Shown piece after piece: positions 22,745-33,899 of a DNA stretch of 64,000 nt (position 1 is the stretch's first letter; every line of letters begins with the position of its first letter). Source of the DNA: Lindgomyces ingoldianus (Eukaryota > Ascomycota > Dothideomycetes > Pleosporales > Lindgomycetaceae). The stretch spans positions 124,603-188,602 of the forward strand of contig NW_022985163.1 in the NCBI RefSeq assembly GCF_010093535.1, given 5' to 3'. The notes under the pieces are model-generated. The model was not told the origin of the DNA and made no database searches. It worked only from the letters and a program-made list of their open reading frames with translations. Made by a program: the position numbers and the translations under genes.

Positions 22745-24330
22745 CACCAATTGGCCGAGTCTAGGACAGCCCACGACAGCACAGCTACACACGTTTCAAG
22801 AGATGGTCCGGCCAATACGGTCCGATATATAGTACGAACATCTTCGGTATTAATCACATTTGGTTCGCATCGGACAAAATCGCAAACGATGTACTCTCGA
22901 GGCGGCAGCCAGGGATCCAGATCTCCCAAGCACATATCAGTTAGAGGACAGTAACGAGACGCTGGAATATCTCCCTCTCCTTAGACAAAATGGTAAGTGG
23001 CCCTTGGCTCAATTTTCAACTCAGCAATTTCCACTAAAGACACGCTCTGATAAAACGTCCCATAGATCTATGGCGTCGTCAGCTAAGAATCGTGGCTCAA
23101 CTCCTGTCCCAGTCAGCTGGAGGAATCTGTCGAGCGTGTATTTTATCCGCCTATATATATTCTTCTCCTGTGCTTAGTAGAAGGTTGACCTTTTGCCACT
23201 TGCAACAGAATCATCGAAACCTACCTTATCTAGAACGCTCTAAATTCCTTTCAGAGTTGCTCGACCGCCCCACCGACTACGAGAGTATTATGGGAAACTG
23301 CACAGGCCGCGATATTTCATGACTGGACCTCGGCGTTTCGGGTCACTATGCGGATATCAGGCAGTACTCTCGTGGACTTCTCAACGCTATTTCGCCTGCA
23401 GCTTATATTGCCAAAATTCTCCCACCCCTAAAGCCGCTACCTGCTTTCCTACCCCCTTGGAAGTGGATTGTAGCCCGCGGGGATGCGAAAGAGCGCTTTT
23501 TTTTTTTTTTTCATGCGCATGCCCACCGAAGTTACTGCAAGGATGGAGGCAGGAATAACACAACCGTCATACATGCAACATTTGTTAGAGAGTAAAGTTA
23601 GTACAGAACTGTCTGACATGGAATGTGCATACATAGTGGGTATGATAGGACTCGCAGGTGTGCCCACCATGTCCTCCGCCGTGCTGACCTATCTTCTCAC
23701 TCTATCTCCACAGTGGCAGACACGGTTGCAAGCGGAAGTTGATATGGCTTGTGATGATAGAACGCCAGAGCTTTCTGACTCATTCCAGGTGCCAATATTG
23801 AGGGCTATCATCATGGAACTTCTTAGGTGGAGACCCATCACACTCAGCAGTAAGATTAATGTCCCGATCATGATCACCGATACATGCATTTACGTTGACT
23901 AGGCATCCCGCACGAATCCACAGAAGACAGTATCTACGACGGCCATTTATTCCAAAAGGCACGTATATCCACCCAAATCAATGGGCAATCACACGTGACG
24001 CGACCATGTAACCCTGGCCGTTTGCTCAATCCCCTTTACCCGTCGTACAAAGGGCCTCTGGGGGTATACCTATCCACCCGAAATTTCACCACGTTCGGGT
24101 ACGGTCGCCAGGTTCGCATGGGCATGGATCTCGTGGAGAACGAGTTATTCGTCGCCATTTGGGGGGAGGGTGATGGCCTGGGCTGTTGAAATCTTTAAGC
24201 AAAGAGACTGTGATGGGGGAGAGACCACCGTTCCGCCGTATGAGTATTCGGCCTATCTGATAAGTAGGCCTAATAAGTTCGCGTTCGAGTTGAGGTTAAG
24301 GAGTGAAAGGAGGCGATTGCAGGTTCAAGA
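22745..24330 (+). pseudogene. Cytochrome P450 relic 3 (near full length, frameshifted)
   Basis: The order of P450 segments is preserved on the plus strand. QYGPIYSTNIFGINHIWF is near 22815-22875, ISPAAYIAKILPPLKPLP near 23388-23440, and the I-helix region MIGLAGVPTMSSAVLTYLL near 23641-23700. ILRAIIMELLRWRP (ExxR) is near 23800-23835, then GIPHESTEDSIYDGHLF and NFTTFGYGRQVRMGMDLVEN near 24085-24140. Frameshifts occur at a long T run (about 23498-23513), near 23885-23900 and near 24165, and stops are present early. In the heme loop the Cys ligand is Arg (GRQVRMG), so it could not bind heme even if the frame were open. Confidence 0.88.
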
Positions 24331-24923
24331 TTTTTGTACAGCGGTGACTAGTCAAATAAAGTATATGTAGCTTATCTCCAGTTTTTGCCACAACTATAGT
24401 AAGAGCCTTAAGAAATAGACAGGCTACAAGCAATTGCAAATATTATACTAGGAAAGCTGCTTACTCTGTAGATTCCAGATATCTAAAGGTTACGGATTCG
24501 GGAGTAAAGGCAGCCCCAATCAAGACGATGGGAAGAGCGGACTCCTTCTCAAGTTCTCAAGTCAACAGCTGGAAATGCCCTCCTTACAGGCTCCCCGAAG
24601 CAATCAGAATGACTCAGATGTGGGACACGTTGCCGCGTGTTGTCTTCTAGATGACAGCCAAGCGAAGAAGTTAAAATATTCCGAGGCATCACGTGGCAGT
24701 GCGAGTCTGTGGCGCTGTGGCGCTGCCAGATGTTACAACATAAACGTCATTACCTGCGAACGTGGAAGCAACTTTTGCTCCCCTTCACCCCGGGTAGATA
24801 AAGAACACCAACAAAGCACTGCTTATGGCCCAAGGGCTTCATTATCTATAGCATTCCTTCTCACTTTCTTGGCGCACATTTTCCGCGCATCACCTTTTCC
24901 GAGTAACAGCTTCACGATACCCA
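24331..24923. other. Upstream region of the FIT/Scs3 gene
   Basis: No gene seen. A 129-codon plus-strand open frame (24575-24964) overlaps the true gene start in another frame and has no family features. This is the likely promoter and leader. Confidence 0.4.
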
Positions 24924-25910
24924 ATGTCAACACGACGCAAACCCTCCTACCCCTCCGCCGCTAACGGCCAACCCACTCCACTCACCTCCACCATGTCATC
25001 CTCACCGATACGAACTCCCTCCAATTCGCGCTCACCCTTCTTCCCCACCCGCCTTGAGGCGCTGCTCATATCCATCTACCCCGCGACGCTTGTCCTCGGT
25101 TCCATCTTCAGCATCCTCTCACCGGCCTCACGCAGCGCGCCCTACTCCGCAGCCTCGCAATCGCACCCACCAGAATTCGCACCCTCATATTTCGCACAGA
25201 AGAAGAACGTCTTCAACGTCTACTTCGTCAAGGTCGGGTGGTTCTGGACAACGCTCGCCTTCACCGTTTTTCTGATCTTCAACCCAGGGTTTGGGTCTGG
25301 GCTCAGCGTACGGCGTATTCGCGCCGGTTTGAGATATGCTAGCATTACGATGTGGTGGGTGGTCGTTACGCAGTGGTTCTTTGGTCCCCCGTTAATTGAT
25401 CGCGGATTCCGATTCACTGGCGGGCAATGCGAGACCCTGCGAGATCCAGAGACTAGAGCTGGAATGAGCGATACGAGGGAATACTTCACGGCTGCTGCGT
25501 GTAAGGCCGTGGGCGGGACTTGGAAAGGCGGTCACGATATCTCTGGCCACGTCTTCTTGCTCATCCTCGGGTCCGGGCTCCTCTGGTTCGAAATTCTGCC
25601 TGCTCTCACCCGCGCCGAGGGCCTCCGGGATGGAAGAAGGATCCTACTATCTGACGGAAAGGTGGCACACGTGGCCGTGGAGAAAGACGAGGAAGCTGAT
25701 AAAGAGAAACCGGCAAGAAAGGGTGTTAAGACTGCCCTCGGAGTCGCTGCACTCATGTGGTGGATGTTGCTGATGACGGCTGCGTACTTTCATACCTGGT
25801 TTGAGAAGTTTACCGGGTTGTTAGTTGCTTTTTCGGGGCTTTGGATAGTGTATTTTCTCCCCAGAGGTGTGCCGGGGTTGAGGGCTGTTTTGGGGATGCC
25901 GGGAGTTTGA
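24924..25910 (+). CDS. SCS3: FIT/Scs3 family ER lipid-droplet protein
   Basis: Intronless, 328 aa. It carries the two FITM hallmark His motifs: GGHDISGH at 202-209 and YFHTWFEKFTG at 288-298. In FIT2 these supply the catalytic His residues of an ER acyl-CoA diphosphatase needed for lipid-droplet budding and membrane phospholipid balance. About six membrane segments are visible (for example LLISIYPATLVLGSIFSIL and WFWTTLAFTVFLIF). The N-terminal 40 residues are Ser/Pro-rich; a second ATG at 24993 could be the real start. A charged loop (DEEADKEKPARK, 256-266) lies between helices. A likely housekeeping gene. Confidence 0.92.
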   Translation: MSTRRKPSYPSAANGQPTPLTSTMSSSPIRTPSNSRSPFFPTRLEALLISIYPATLVLGSIFSILSPASRSAPYSAASQSHPPEFAPSYFAQKKNVFNVYFVKVGWFWTTLAFTVFLIFNPGFGSGLSVRRIRAGLRYASITMWWVVVTQWFFGPPLIDRGFRFTGGQCETLRDPETRAGMSDTREYFTAAACKAVGGTWKGGHDISGHVFLLILGSGLLWFEILPALTRAEGLRDGRRILLSDGKVAHVAVEKDEEADKEKPARKGVKTALGVAALMWWMLLMTAAYFHTWFEKFTGLLVAFSGLWIVYFLPRGVPGLRAVLGMPGV

Positions 25911-28900
25911 GGACGAGACGGAGGTGACAGCATTTATGACGACCATGACTTGGTTGAGCATTGGGGTAATGTAACCTCACCTTAATTCTTTTAATCAACT
26001 CTTCTCCTGCACCATGATGTCCTGGTTTCCAAAATTTCCTTCCATACATCCATCTAGATTAGAAGAATGATATTGCCCAAGCCAACCTCCTCCACATCGA
26101 TTACATACTGTACGCGGTAAAGATTTTCTGCGATATCCATCTATGATAATTCTGCACCACCAAAATGTATATTGATCACGTGATCTCCATTGATTTTCCC
26201 ACAGCCCTTGCCTACTTAGGTATATAAACCCCTAAATCATCCATGATCTCCTTCCTTCCTCAATACGTCACTGTTGGAGCTGCAGGCTTTATCAAAACTC
26301 TAATATACACACCCCATGTGGTCTTAGAGTAGTTGGAAAAATTTCTGCATGTAAACGAGTTTCTAAGGCGGACAAGAAGATACATCTTTCCGGGGCTGCG
26401 CCCAAAAAATACCCCTATTCTTCAGTCAGATTTATGCTGAGATTCGCCCCGGACATCAAGAAAACGAACATGAAGCACTCTAGAAACTACCAGGATTTTA
26501 CTCTATTTAGAACTCCTACCTGCGCCTCCATATATAGACATCACTTCGCTCTGTGTTTGGGCTTCGTCACATTTCCATATCTTGGGGTTCCGAGTGGTTA
26601 AAATATTTTGTCTCGTTACCAACTGATGTAGCCTTCCACGAGTCGAAAACTGTACATGTTTCGAGACATGGCCCCCTGTCTGCCTAGCGGTAAATTTGGA
26701 CTCCATCCTAAGATAATTCGTTTCAAAAACAAGTGGAAGCAGACACCGTGCTCCAGGGAATCCCTCGTAGCCTTCAAAAATGCATATGATAATTCAAATC
26801 ATAGACTATCACTCGACGTCTCCGCTTAAGCACTTACCTCCTACTGCCTTTAAATATCTCTCAGGGTTGCTTACATCCTTCTTGCACAAGTACACACCTC
26901 TGGAACTCCGGGTCCCACATCCAAACTGATTCGAGATCTCGCCAAGGGTTGGTGGAAACTCAAAACTATATCACACTATAAAATAGCTCCAGATCTCTCC
27001 AGATTCACCTCCAAAAATAATTAGAGGGAGTCGATGATGTTCCATGTTCTGTTACGAATTCAGAAATAAATCGAAGACTGTCAGGCCTCAGGATCCCTAG
27101 CAAGTAGAAGCAAAATAACACTCATGATCCCTGCTCAGTTCCTTTCAAGTATTGTCAAATGCAGCCCTTTACATACAAAACGTAGTTACTTTGGAGATAT
27201 ATGTAAACAAAAATCCGATCACAACAGCCCTAGGTCCCGGACAAATTACAAAAATATTACCGCCGAGCTGCGTGGTGCCTTCCGAAACGGAGAGCAACTT
27301 ATTGTATCCTGTCCTAGGTCTGCTTTTCGAGCTTCGAAATATACCACAACAGGTCAAATGGACCTGAACTTGAACAACAACTTAGGGGGGGGATATGTGT
27401 GGATCAAGCATCATTTAGTGACGAGTGTAGTGACTGCTTCTAGAGGATTTCTCCTGGTCCAAGATTCCCTAGATATAAGAAGCGTCCTGTACACCCGATT
27501 GCTCTTTCCTCGTACATTCGGTACCATGAATCTGTGGGCGGCAATAGAATTATGAAGGCCCAAGCAATGCTGCTCCATGAAAATATTCGGCTATAACTCC
27601 GCATCTACCTAAGAGACCCAAAAGGTGATATCAGACTCGGCACCCGTCTCTAATAAAAGTCCTGAAAGCCAACCCATATGCTGCCTCGACTATGTTTTCG
27701 GGCATAAAACGATTTATTTTTGTTGAATGGGCTCTTTTAGCTAGCTGCTTATGGTATAAGCACTCAAGTAGCAAGAGTAAGAGTAGTGTACGGTGTGCAC
27801 AGCGTACGGAGTAGGTAGGGTGGGCAACAGATTTCTGGTCATTGCTTGTCTTCTCTCTTGCGTACAGATGAAAAGGAGAATATCTACATGTTCGCGCACG
27901 AGCGTCACGTGACATAGTTACGTGATCCTTCTCGCGCGATAACTAGTTGTTTGCAATGATGACACTCGGATGCATCGTCAGCATAGTCAAATGATAGTCA
28001 GATGTGTCGGATGTGTCGTCACACGATGGTCGGATGCATCGGCAGATGCATCAGCACCATATTCTGTTGCCAAGACCCACCCACTTATTTCGCATATATA
28101 TAAGACTCCTGCAAAGGACTCCTCGAGCAATACATTCAATGCAGTTCCTCATGTCTCTGGTGCCTCACATAGCTTCACACTAGTATCCAGACCGTAGCGC
28201 TGCTGCTGCGTACGGACAATTTTCTTAGTAGACAAAAAGCAATACACACAAACCTCACCCCAAAAAGAAATGTCCTATTTGCTATCCCAGGGCAAAGTAC
28301 GCTGCATCTGAAGCTGCGTAGACTAAGTTATGCTGGCTACTGTGCTCTCGGAGAGAAATCTAGTAATCCACCAAACATGGAAGGGGGAGTAGTATGGCCC
28401 TCACTCGGATTTCCAACTACCGACTGGGTTCTCTATGCACCCTTCCGGAGATTCTAAAAACAATGGCCGGGAACGATGAACTGACGGAGAATGAAGAAAA
28501 ACCAAGCTTAATCACGTCATCAAACTTGACTCAATAAACTTTGCAAGGGTCTGTCCAAGGTAGCAGCGGTACAAGAAATGCCGAGGAGGACTAATGGCAC
28601 CGAGCCGCTGATTCAAGGTCGAAGAACCGCGTGTCCACAAAACATCATCAGAACATTCACTGTGGCTGCGGAACTATATAAAGTCTTCGATGGTCACTCT
28701 TGGGACCTTCTTTCCTTACCCTTGCATCAAGACGGATTCAGGAATTCTAAAAATCGACATAGAGCCCAGCGATATGTGATGTGGAATTCGACTTATTCAT
28801 GAAATCGTGGAGGCCGCGAAAAACGCGCAGGATATCTTGTCATGTCTCATAAATCTTGGAGTGCAAGACTGAATTAGAAATGAGACCGGCTTCGAGAAGA

Positions 28901-29527
28901 AATAGTAGACCAAAAAAAAAGACTACAGCTTCCAACTTAAAAAAAGACCGTGAGGCGCGGTTAGAAATTTGATTGTTATCGCCACAAAAGATACCATTTG
29001 ACGAAGGCATTAAGGTTTGAGGATTCATAGAGTAGGCCCAGCTGGACAGGGATGCGGGAAGAGAGGGCGTAATGCGGCGGTATTTACTGTAGATGAAGAG
29101 TATCATCGTGATATGTCATGTAATCGGTCACCACAGCTGCAGAAACACTGATATGGCAAGTTGCCCACCAGGGTCGGAAAGATCGGGGGAGTTTGTGAGA
29201 CTACGCTTTAATGCCCCAACATGTCAACAACGAGACATGAGGGTCGTGGTTTTGTGTGAGCTGTGACATCTTAGCATTTACTAGAGGGCTGCTTTCTCCA
29301 GACCTTTCGTCTCCGAGCTCCTAGTTTCTCACGTAAGCAGCCTCGCTGCAAAACCACGATCTTCCCATTGGCTGCATGTGGCCTTTCAGAGTGTGGATTA
29401 AGGCCAACAAGCTAAACTCTGACGGATCAGTCAGCAGGCGCTGTGGGCTGCTTTTAAAGCTCAGGTGTTAGGCGCCAACATAAGACTAGTGGATTTGCCG
29501 CTTCTCATCACCAAAGCATCCTTTGAA
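25911..29527. other. 3.6-kb intergenic region with LTR-like relics
   Basis: No gene I can support. A plus-strand frame at 27152-27367 (containing LGPGQITKILPPSCVVPSE and VLGLLFELRNIPQQVKW) looks like a real protein fragment, but I do not recognise it and it stops soon after. A TATA-containing module at 26160-26300 and an LTR-like one at 27900-28190 are present. Confidence 0.4.
27900..28190 (+). repeat. Possible solo LTR with short GATGCATC-type repeats
   Basis: Between 27968 and 28050 short related words (CGGATGCATCG, CAGATGTGTCG, CGGATGTGTCG) recur. Then come TATATATAAGAC (about 28096), AGTTCCTCATGTCTCTGGTG and TAGCTTCACA, then TAGTATCCAGAC. The second half matches the module at 10790-10880. 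The order resembles the U3-TATA-R-U5-primer site of a copia-like LTR. Confidence 0.4.
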
Positions 29528-30466
29528 ATGAAATCCTTCTCTGTGACACCGTCTGAAGGCCTCGTAATCACCGGCCTTGCGTCAATTCCACCACCTTCGC
29601 CGATACTTAGTAGCCATCGTCCGTTGGTAGTATTCCTCCATGGTGGAAGCTATGCGTCAGACTACTACGATTCAGATCCGGAAAGGTCGATCGAGCCTCT
29701 CAGCACCACTCTAGGCATTCCCGTCATCTCTCTCAATCGACAGGGCTACAAGGACAGTACGCTACCAGTTATTTCGGAAGGCCAGACTTCCTTAAGGGAG
29801 CAGTCCAAAAATTTGCATACCTCGATCTTGCCAGCCATCTGGGAGGATTTTGGCAAACCGGCAGGAGCATCATCTATCGTCTTAGCTGGACACTCGATCG
29901 GCGGAATGATTGGTGTCATGGTTGCAGCCCTTTACGCTACTTCATCATCACCGAGGGGCTACCCTCTCTCTGGACTTTGTACGACGGGAATCACAGACCG
30001 GGCGAACCCGCGATGGAACGGTGTGGAGCCCCCACCGCTTCCGCAGACGGGGAAGCATTTTAATTGGCCGGACGAGGTTCGAGACGCCATGATGTTGAAT
30101 GGGCAAGTCAGCGCAGACTTCGCCACCACTCATTCGAAGCTGAATAATCCGGCGCCAGTCGATGAGGTTATAGAAGCGACATCCAGGATAAACGAATGGA
30201 GGGTGTGTGCGAAGGATGTTGAAGTCCCGGTTCTTGGTTTAGCAGCGGAGCATGATGCGTTGTGGGACACGTCGAAGGCGGCCATGGATGACTTCGCCAG
30301 GCTCTTTGAGAAGACGACTGCAGAGATTGGTATCGTCACAAATGCACCCCATTGCCTAGAGATTAGCTACCAGGCAAGGCCAGCGTTCCTAAAGGTACTA
30401 GGACACGCAGTGCAATGTGCTAGAGCTCATGGCATGGAGAAGGAAAGTGAGAAGGAGATGAAGTGA
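29528..30466 (+). CDS. Alpha/beta hydrolase
   Basis: 312 aa, single exon. The open frame continues upstream without ATG, so 29528 is the first usable start. The triad is visible: nucleophile S123 in GHSIGG (121-126), D243 in AAEHDALWD and H275 in NAPHCLEIS. The oxyanion-hole HGG is at 38-40 (VVFLHGGSYASDYY). No signal peptide, so probably cytosolic. The substrate is unknown; the family covers esterases, lipases and epoxide hydrolases, and such proteins occur in fungal metabolic clusters. It ends 51 bp before the inverted-repeat hairpin at 30517, so its read-through transcripts would include the hairpin. Confidence 0.88.
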   Translation: MKSFSVTPSEGLVITGLASIPPPSPILSSHRPLVVFLHGGSYASDYYDSDPERSIEPLSTTLGIPVISLNRQGYKDSTLPVISEGQTSLREQSKNLHTSILPAIWEDFGKPAGASSIVLAGHSIGGMIGVMVAALYATSSSPRGYPLSGLCTTGITDRANPRWNGVEPPPLPQTGKHFNWPDEVRDAMMLNGQVSADFATTHSKLNNPAPVDEVIEATSRINEWRVCAKDVEVPVLGLAAEHDALWDTSKAAMDDFARLFEKTTAEIGIVTNAPHCLEISYQARPAFLKVLGHAVQCARAHGMEKESEKEMK

Positions 30467-30516
30467 ATTTAGGGAAAGGAGCTACAATGGTGGCCAGGTT
30501 CGCCTTCCAGGTTTTT

Positions 30517-30868
30517 GCGCCGCTTGACTTAACTTGTCAATACCCCTGCTGCATAGGGCCGGGTACTTTACCCTTCGGAGCTAGCTCTAGTCAAGTGAAA
30601 TCATCTCCTCGAGTTCATTTCCGATGTGTAGTTTTCAAAGGCGCTTATAACGTCATTTCCGCGTTTCAGCTTCGTATGCACTGTATTTCTCCGCCTTTTG
30701 CCGCGACCCGCTGAAACGCGCGGAAATGACTTTATAAGCGCCTTCAAAAATTACACATCGGAAATAAACTCTAGGAGGTGGCTTCATTAGACTGGAGCTA
30801 GCTCTAGAATGGTAAAGTGCCGGGCCCCATCCAACAGGGGCATTGACGAGTCAAAGTCGAGCGACGCC
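30517..30868. repeat. Large imperfect hairpin (about 150-bp arms, ~40-bp loop)
   Basis: Left arm about 30517-30671 and right arm about 30711-30868 are reverse complements at roughly 80% by eye. Matching landmarks include GGCGCTTATAA and CATTTCCG near the loop, CATTTCCGATGTGTA mid-arm and GAGCTAGCTC further out. CTTTACC and GTCAAT..CCCCTG mark the outer part. The right arm contains the last about 27 codons of the minus-strand TPR gene. It could be a MITE that donated the gene's 3' end or an inverted duplication of that end. No target duplication was identified. Confidence 0.9.
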
Positions 30869-33440
30869 ATGGCGTAATCACGAGTATCGGTCTCAAAGAG
30901 ACCTCCACTAGAACCTGTCTCCTGTTCCACCGCTAACAGCATCGAAGCAAAGTGTTTTCGACAGGCCGCTGTCGTCGTTGAATGATCTTCCCCTAGTTGA
31001 CTTTCAAATCCTGAGCTTGCTCTTTTATACAATCTTGTAGATTCATCATATTGCTGGACGATCGCTAGGAGGTGTGCAAGGCAGTATAAGCTTAAGAGCG
31101 TGTCAGGATGATCCGGCCCAAGCTTGCCTTCTCTCTCCGCCAGCGCATTCCGGTGCATCTTCTCTGCCTCTTTGTGCATTCCTTGGTCAATATACGTCGA
31201 CGCCAAGTTGGCCATGCTGGTCAGCGTGTCTAGATGGTCGTCGCCAAGCACGTTATTGCTTGTCTCCATTACTTGCACCTCTAGCTCTTCCTCCTCCTTC
31301 CATCACCCTTGATTCCTGTACGTCGACGCCAGGTTGGCCATGCTGGTCGGCGCGGAAGGGTGGTCGTCGCCAAGCACCCTTTTTGTTGCTTCCAGTGCTC
31401 GCTGGTGCATTGCTTCAGCCTCTTTGTACTTGCCTTGCCAAAACAACATGAGCCCAATATTATTGAGACTGTTTAATGTATCTGGGTGCTCTGCTCCCAC
31501 AGTGGCCTTCCTCGCTTCCAAGGCGCGGACACCCATTTCCCAAGCTGCTTGGTAATTTCCTATTTCACTTGCATACCATGCAGCCTTGAAAAGTGTTGAT
31601 GCCCAAGCCTCCAGCTTGTCATTAGTTGGTCTGGCGTCTACTATAACTTGAGCATGTGGAAACAGTGCTTGACACACCACCCAGTTCTCGTACCGTCCCA
31701 CCGGGTAGCTTTCATCCATGAGCGTTACGTACTTCTCCTTCCATACTTCCAGCTCTTTGTTTGACTCTAACCATCTCTTCGTTGACAACTGCACCAGCCG
31801 ATGCATCTCGATCTGGCTTCTGCTTAAGTTAGTTGAAGCCAAAGAGAAATTTAACAGCATGGTCAAATCATCCTCAAAATCTAACTGGTCATCGTCTGCT
31901 TCTCCGTAGTGGGCGCTCAGCAGAGGCTCAGGAATTCCCTGCCGGTCGAATAGACTCATCAGCGATAGCAGACGCGTTGCCGAAGGCCTCGCTCTGCGGA
32001 TGTACTCGAATGAAATCTGCCAGGTGGCTATGATCGAATTCAACGCTTTGCCGTCTCTACGCATGTCGCCAAGGTCCGAATCTAGCAGTTTTGCTCGATC
32101 TCGATCACCTTGGCCGAATTTCTGCACATATTTAGCCACTGTCGCCCTCGGTGCTCTCTGATTAATATAAACGGCTGCCTGTGTGATGGCAAGAGGCATA
32201 TAATCTAGCGCTTCGATTCATGCTACTGCATCGTCCTGTTCATAGCCCCCCAGAAGCTTCTTTCTGACTAAAGCCAGAGCATGCTCTTGATCCATTCGAT
32301 CCACTTTCACGATGTCCCCATAGCTTCCAGTCAGTCGAAAGGCTGCATCTCGGCTTCGTGAGATAAAAAGAGTCGATCTATTCGGCGACTGCGGTAGGAG
32401 CTCTGAGAGTGGCACAATTGGTTGATCCAGTGGGGCGGAGGGATACATCTGAAGTGTATTGAGTGGTGAGGAGAAGACTCCTACATCGTCAGCGTTATCA
32501 ACAATCATTTTCCATAACCGGTTTGACTCATCGGAAAGCCAGATATAGACGAGCCGTAGAATATCCGCTTTCTTATTATCCCAACCATCCATCCTCACTA
32601 CTTCAGCGATTCTACGGTAGCCCTCTTCAAACCGCGCTCGTGTCCCTGTGTGCACCCAGAACACCCATGTTAGCGGTGATTGGTCTCGGGTGCGGTAGGC
32701 ATGTTCGATCGCGAGCTGAGATTTTCCCACCCCTCCCAGTCCAACAAGCGCTGCGCGACCAGCCGGTTGTGAGCATCGTTTGTCAATCTGTGAGAGAAGG
32801 TCGCCGCGGTCGACGAAGTCGGGGTCGCGTCGGAAGGGGATGGTGAAGAGTGGTTTCTGCGGTATTTTTGGGGAGCTAACTAGGCAAGACATTAGCAATA
32901 TAAATAAAGCAAATGACGCAACATTGACTGTACGCGTACTTCTATCCTTGCTGTGACAGTCTGATGCTTCGTTGATCTTTTTTTTTAAGCCGACAGACTG
33001 CGCTGTCTCTCCCTTCACCATATATGAGCGGCATTGAGGTACCAAAAATACCCAGTAGAGAGTAAGCCCCACTTAAACCGCTCCTCAACGCTAAACTGAG
33101 ATAAAGATGTGCCATGGAGTGCTAGAACAGCAATACCCGTGATCTCATGGATCTTCTGGCTTAGAGATATCTTGTCACCGAGCCTCTTGCGCTCCCTCGA
33201 GAAAAATTCGACCAAGCTAGGAGCAAGCAGCTCTTGGAGAGTCCAACCGCGCAAAAACCATTCACTAGCCCGGAAAGCAGATTCCCACATACTCTGCGCA
33301 TCTATATCTGCTCTACTCCACTCAGTTGTAGAGACATCTGACAGATATACATAGCATCTTGCTGCACGGCTGTACTAGCGGTACATGGAGTTGACCGCTT
33401 CAGAAAGTTCGGCATCACTCGATTTCCTGATGCAGAATCA
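30787..33440 (-). pseudogene. HET-NB-ARC-TPR (fungal NLR-type) pseudogene
   Basis: Minus strand, in order. HET domain C-terminal part: DAELSEAVNSMYR, ASEWFLRGWTLQELLAPSLV, then SLSQKIHEITGIAVLALHGT. NB-ARC: Walker A GLGGVGKS near 32720 and LWKMIVDNADD as Walker B. Kinesin-light-chain-like TPRs: GAEHPDTLNSLNNIG, LGDDHPSAPTSMANLASTY, LGPDHPDTLLSLYCLAHLL. Lesions: TAG at 33376-33378 in MYR*Y (family Trp, TGG to TAG), a deletion and frameshift where RFKW meets the downstream segment (about 33070), and an A-run frameshift near 32980. There are also TGA at 32218-32220 and TGA at 31303-31305 where family repeats have Arg (CGA to TGA). A 60-nt intron is likely at 32880-32939. Intact relatives act in allorecognition and programmed cell death. 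The N-terminal HET part is missing beyond 33440, next to a MITE. Confidence 0.9.
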
Positions 33441-33509
33441 GTCACCAGCGCGGAATCATCAGAGACTATGGGTATTCTATCCTACTCTGCGGCTCTGCCC
33501 GCTCAACTA

Positions 33510-33899
33510 ACGTGTTTCACCACTCATCCGCCAGCTCCAAAAACCACCAAAAATCGCAAAAATCGACCCTTGCAAACTCAACAAAACGCACGCAATAAAA
33601 CCTACAAATCTAATTGTAGCCTTTTCTGCTCATTTTTAAGCTCTTGCTACGATTCTAGACGAATTGGCTAGTACAGCATCGAGATATTAATATTTCATGA
33701 AGTTTTGGCCCCCAAATCACTGGATCTCAAGATTTACGAAACCAAGTGTTTATTGACTTCAACTAGAGTCTTGAAATGAGTAGAAAAGGCTACAATTAGA
33801 TTTCTAAGTTTTATCATGCGCGCGTTGTTAAATTTGCAAGGGTCGGTTTTTGCGATTTTTGGTGGTTTTTGGGGCTGGCGGATGAGTGGTGAATCACGT
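33510..33899. mobile_element. Non-autonomous Tc1/mariner-type MITE, TA target duplication
   Basis: A 390-bp unit with terminal inverted repeats of about 130 bp. ACGTGTTTCACCACTCATCC at the left matches the reverse complement of GGATGAGTGGTGAATCACGT at the right. The arms continue through CCAAAAACCACCAAAAATCG and AAATCTAATTGTAGCC. TA dinucleotides flank both ends (33508-33509 and 33900-33901). No coding capacity. It sits just upstream of the surviving HET sequence, so it may have split or promoted loss of the HET N-terminus. Confidence 0.88.

Noticed and set aside
23498..23513. T-run as a possible programmed frameshift in P450 relic 3
   Set aside because: The same relic has other frameshifts, stops and a lost heme Cys, so simple decay is the better explanation.
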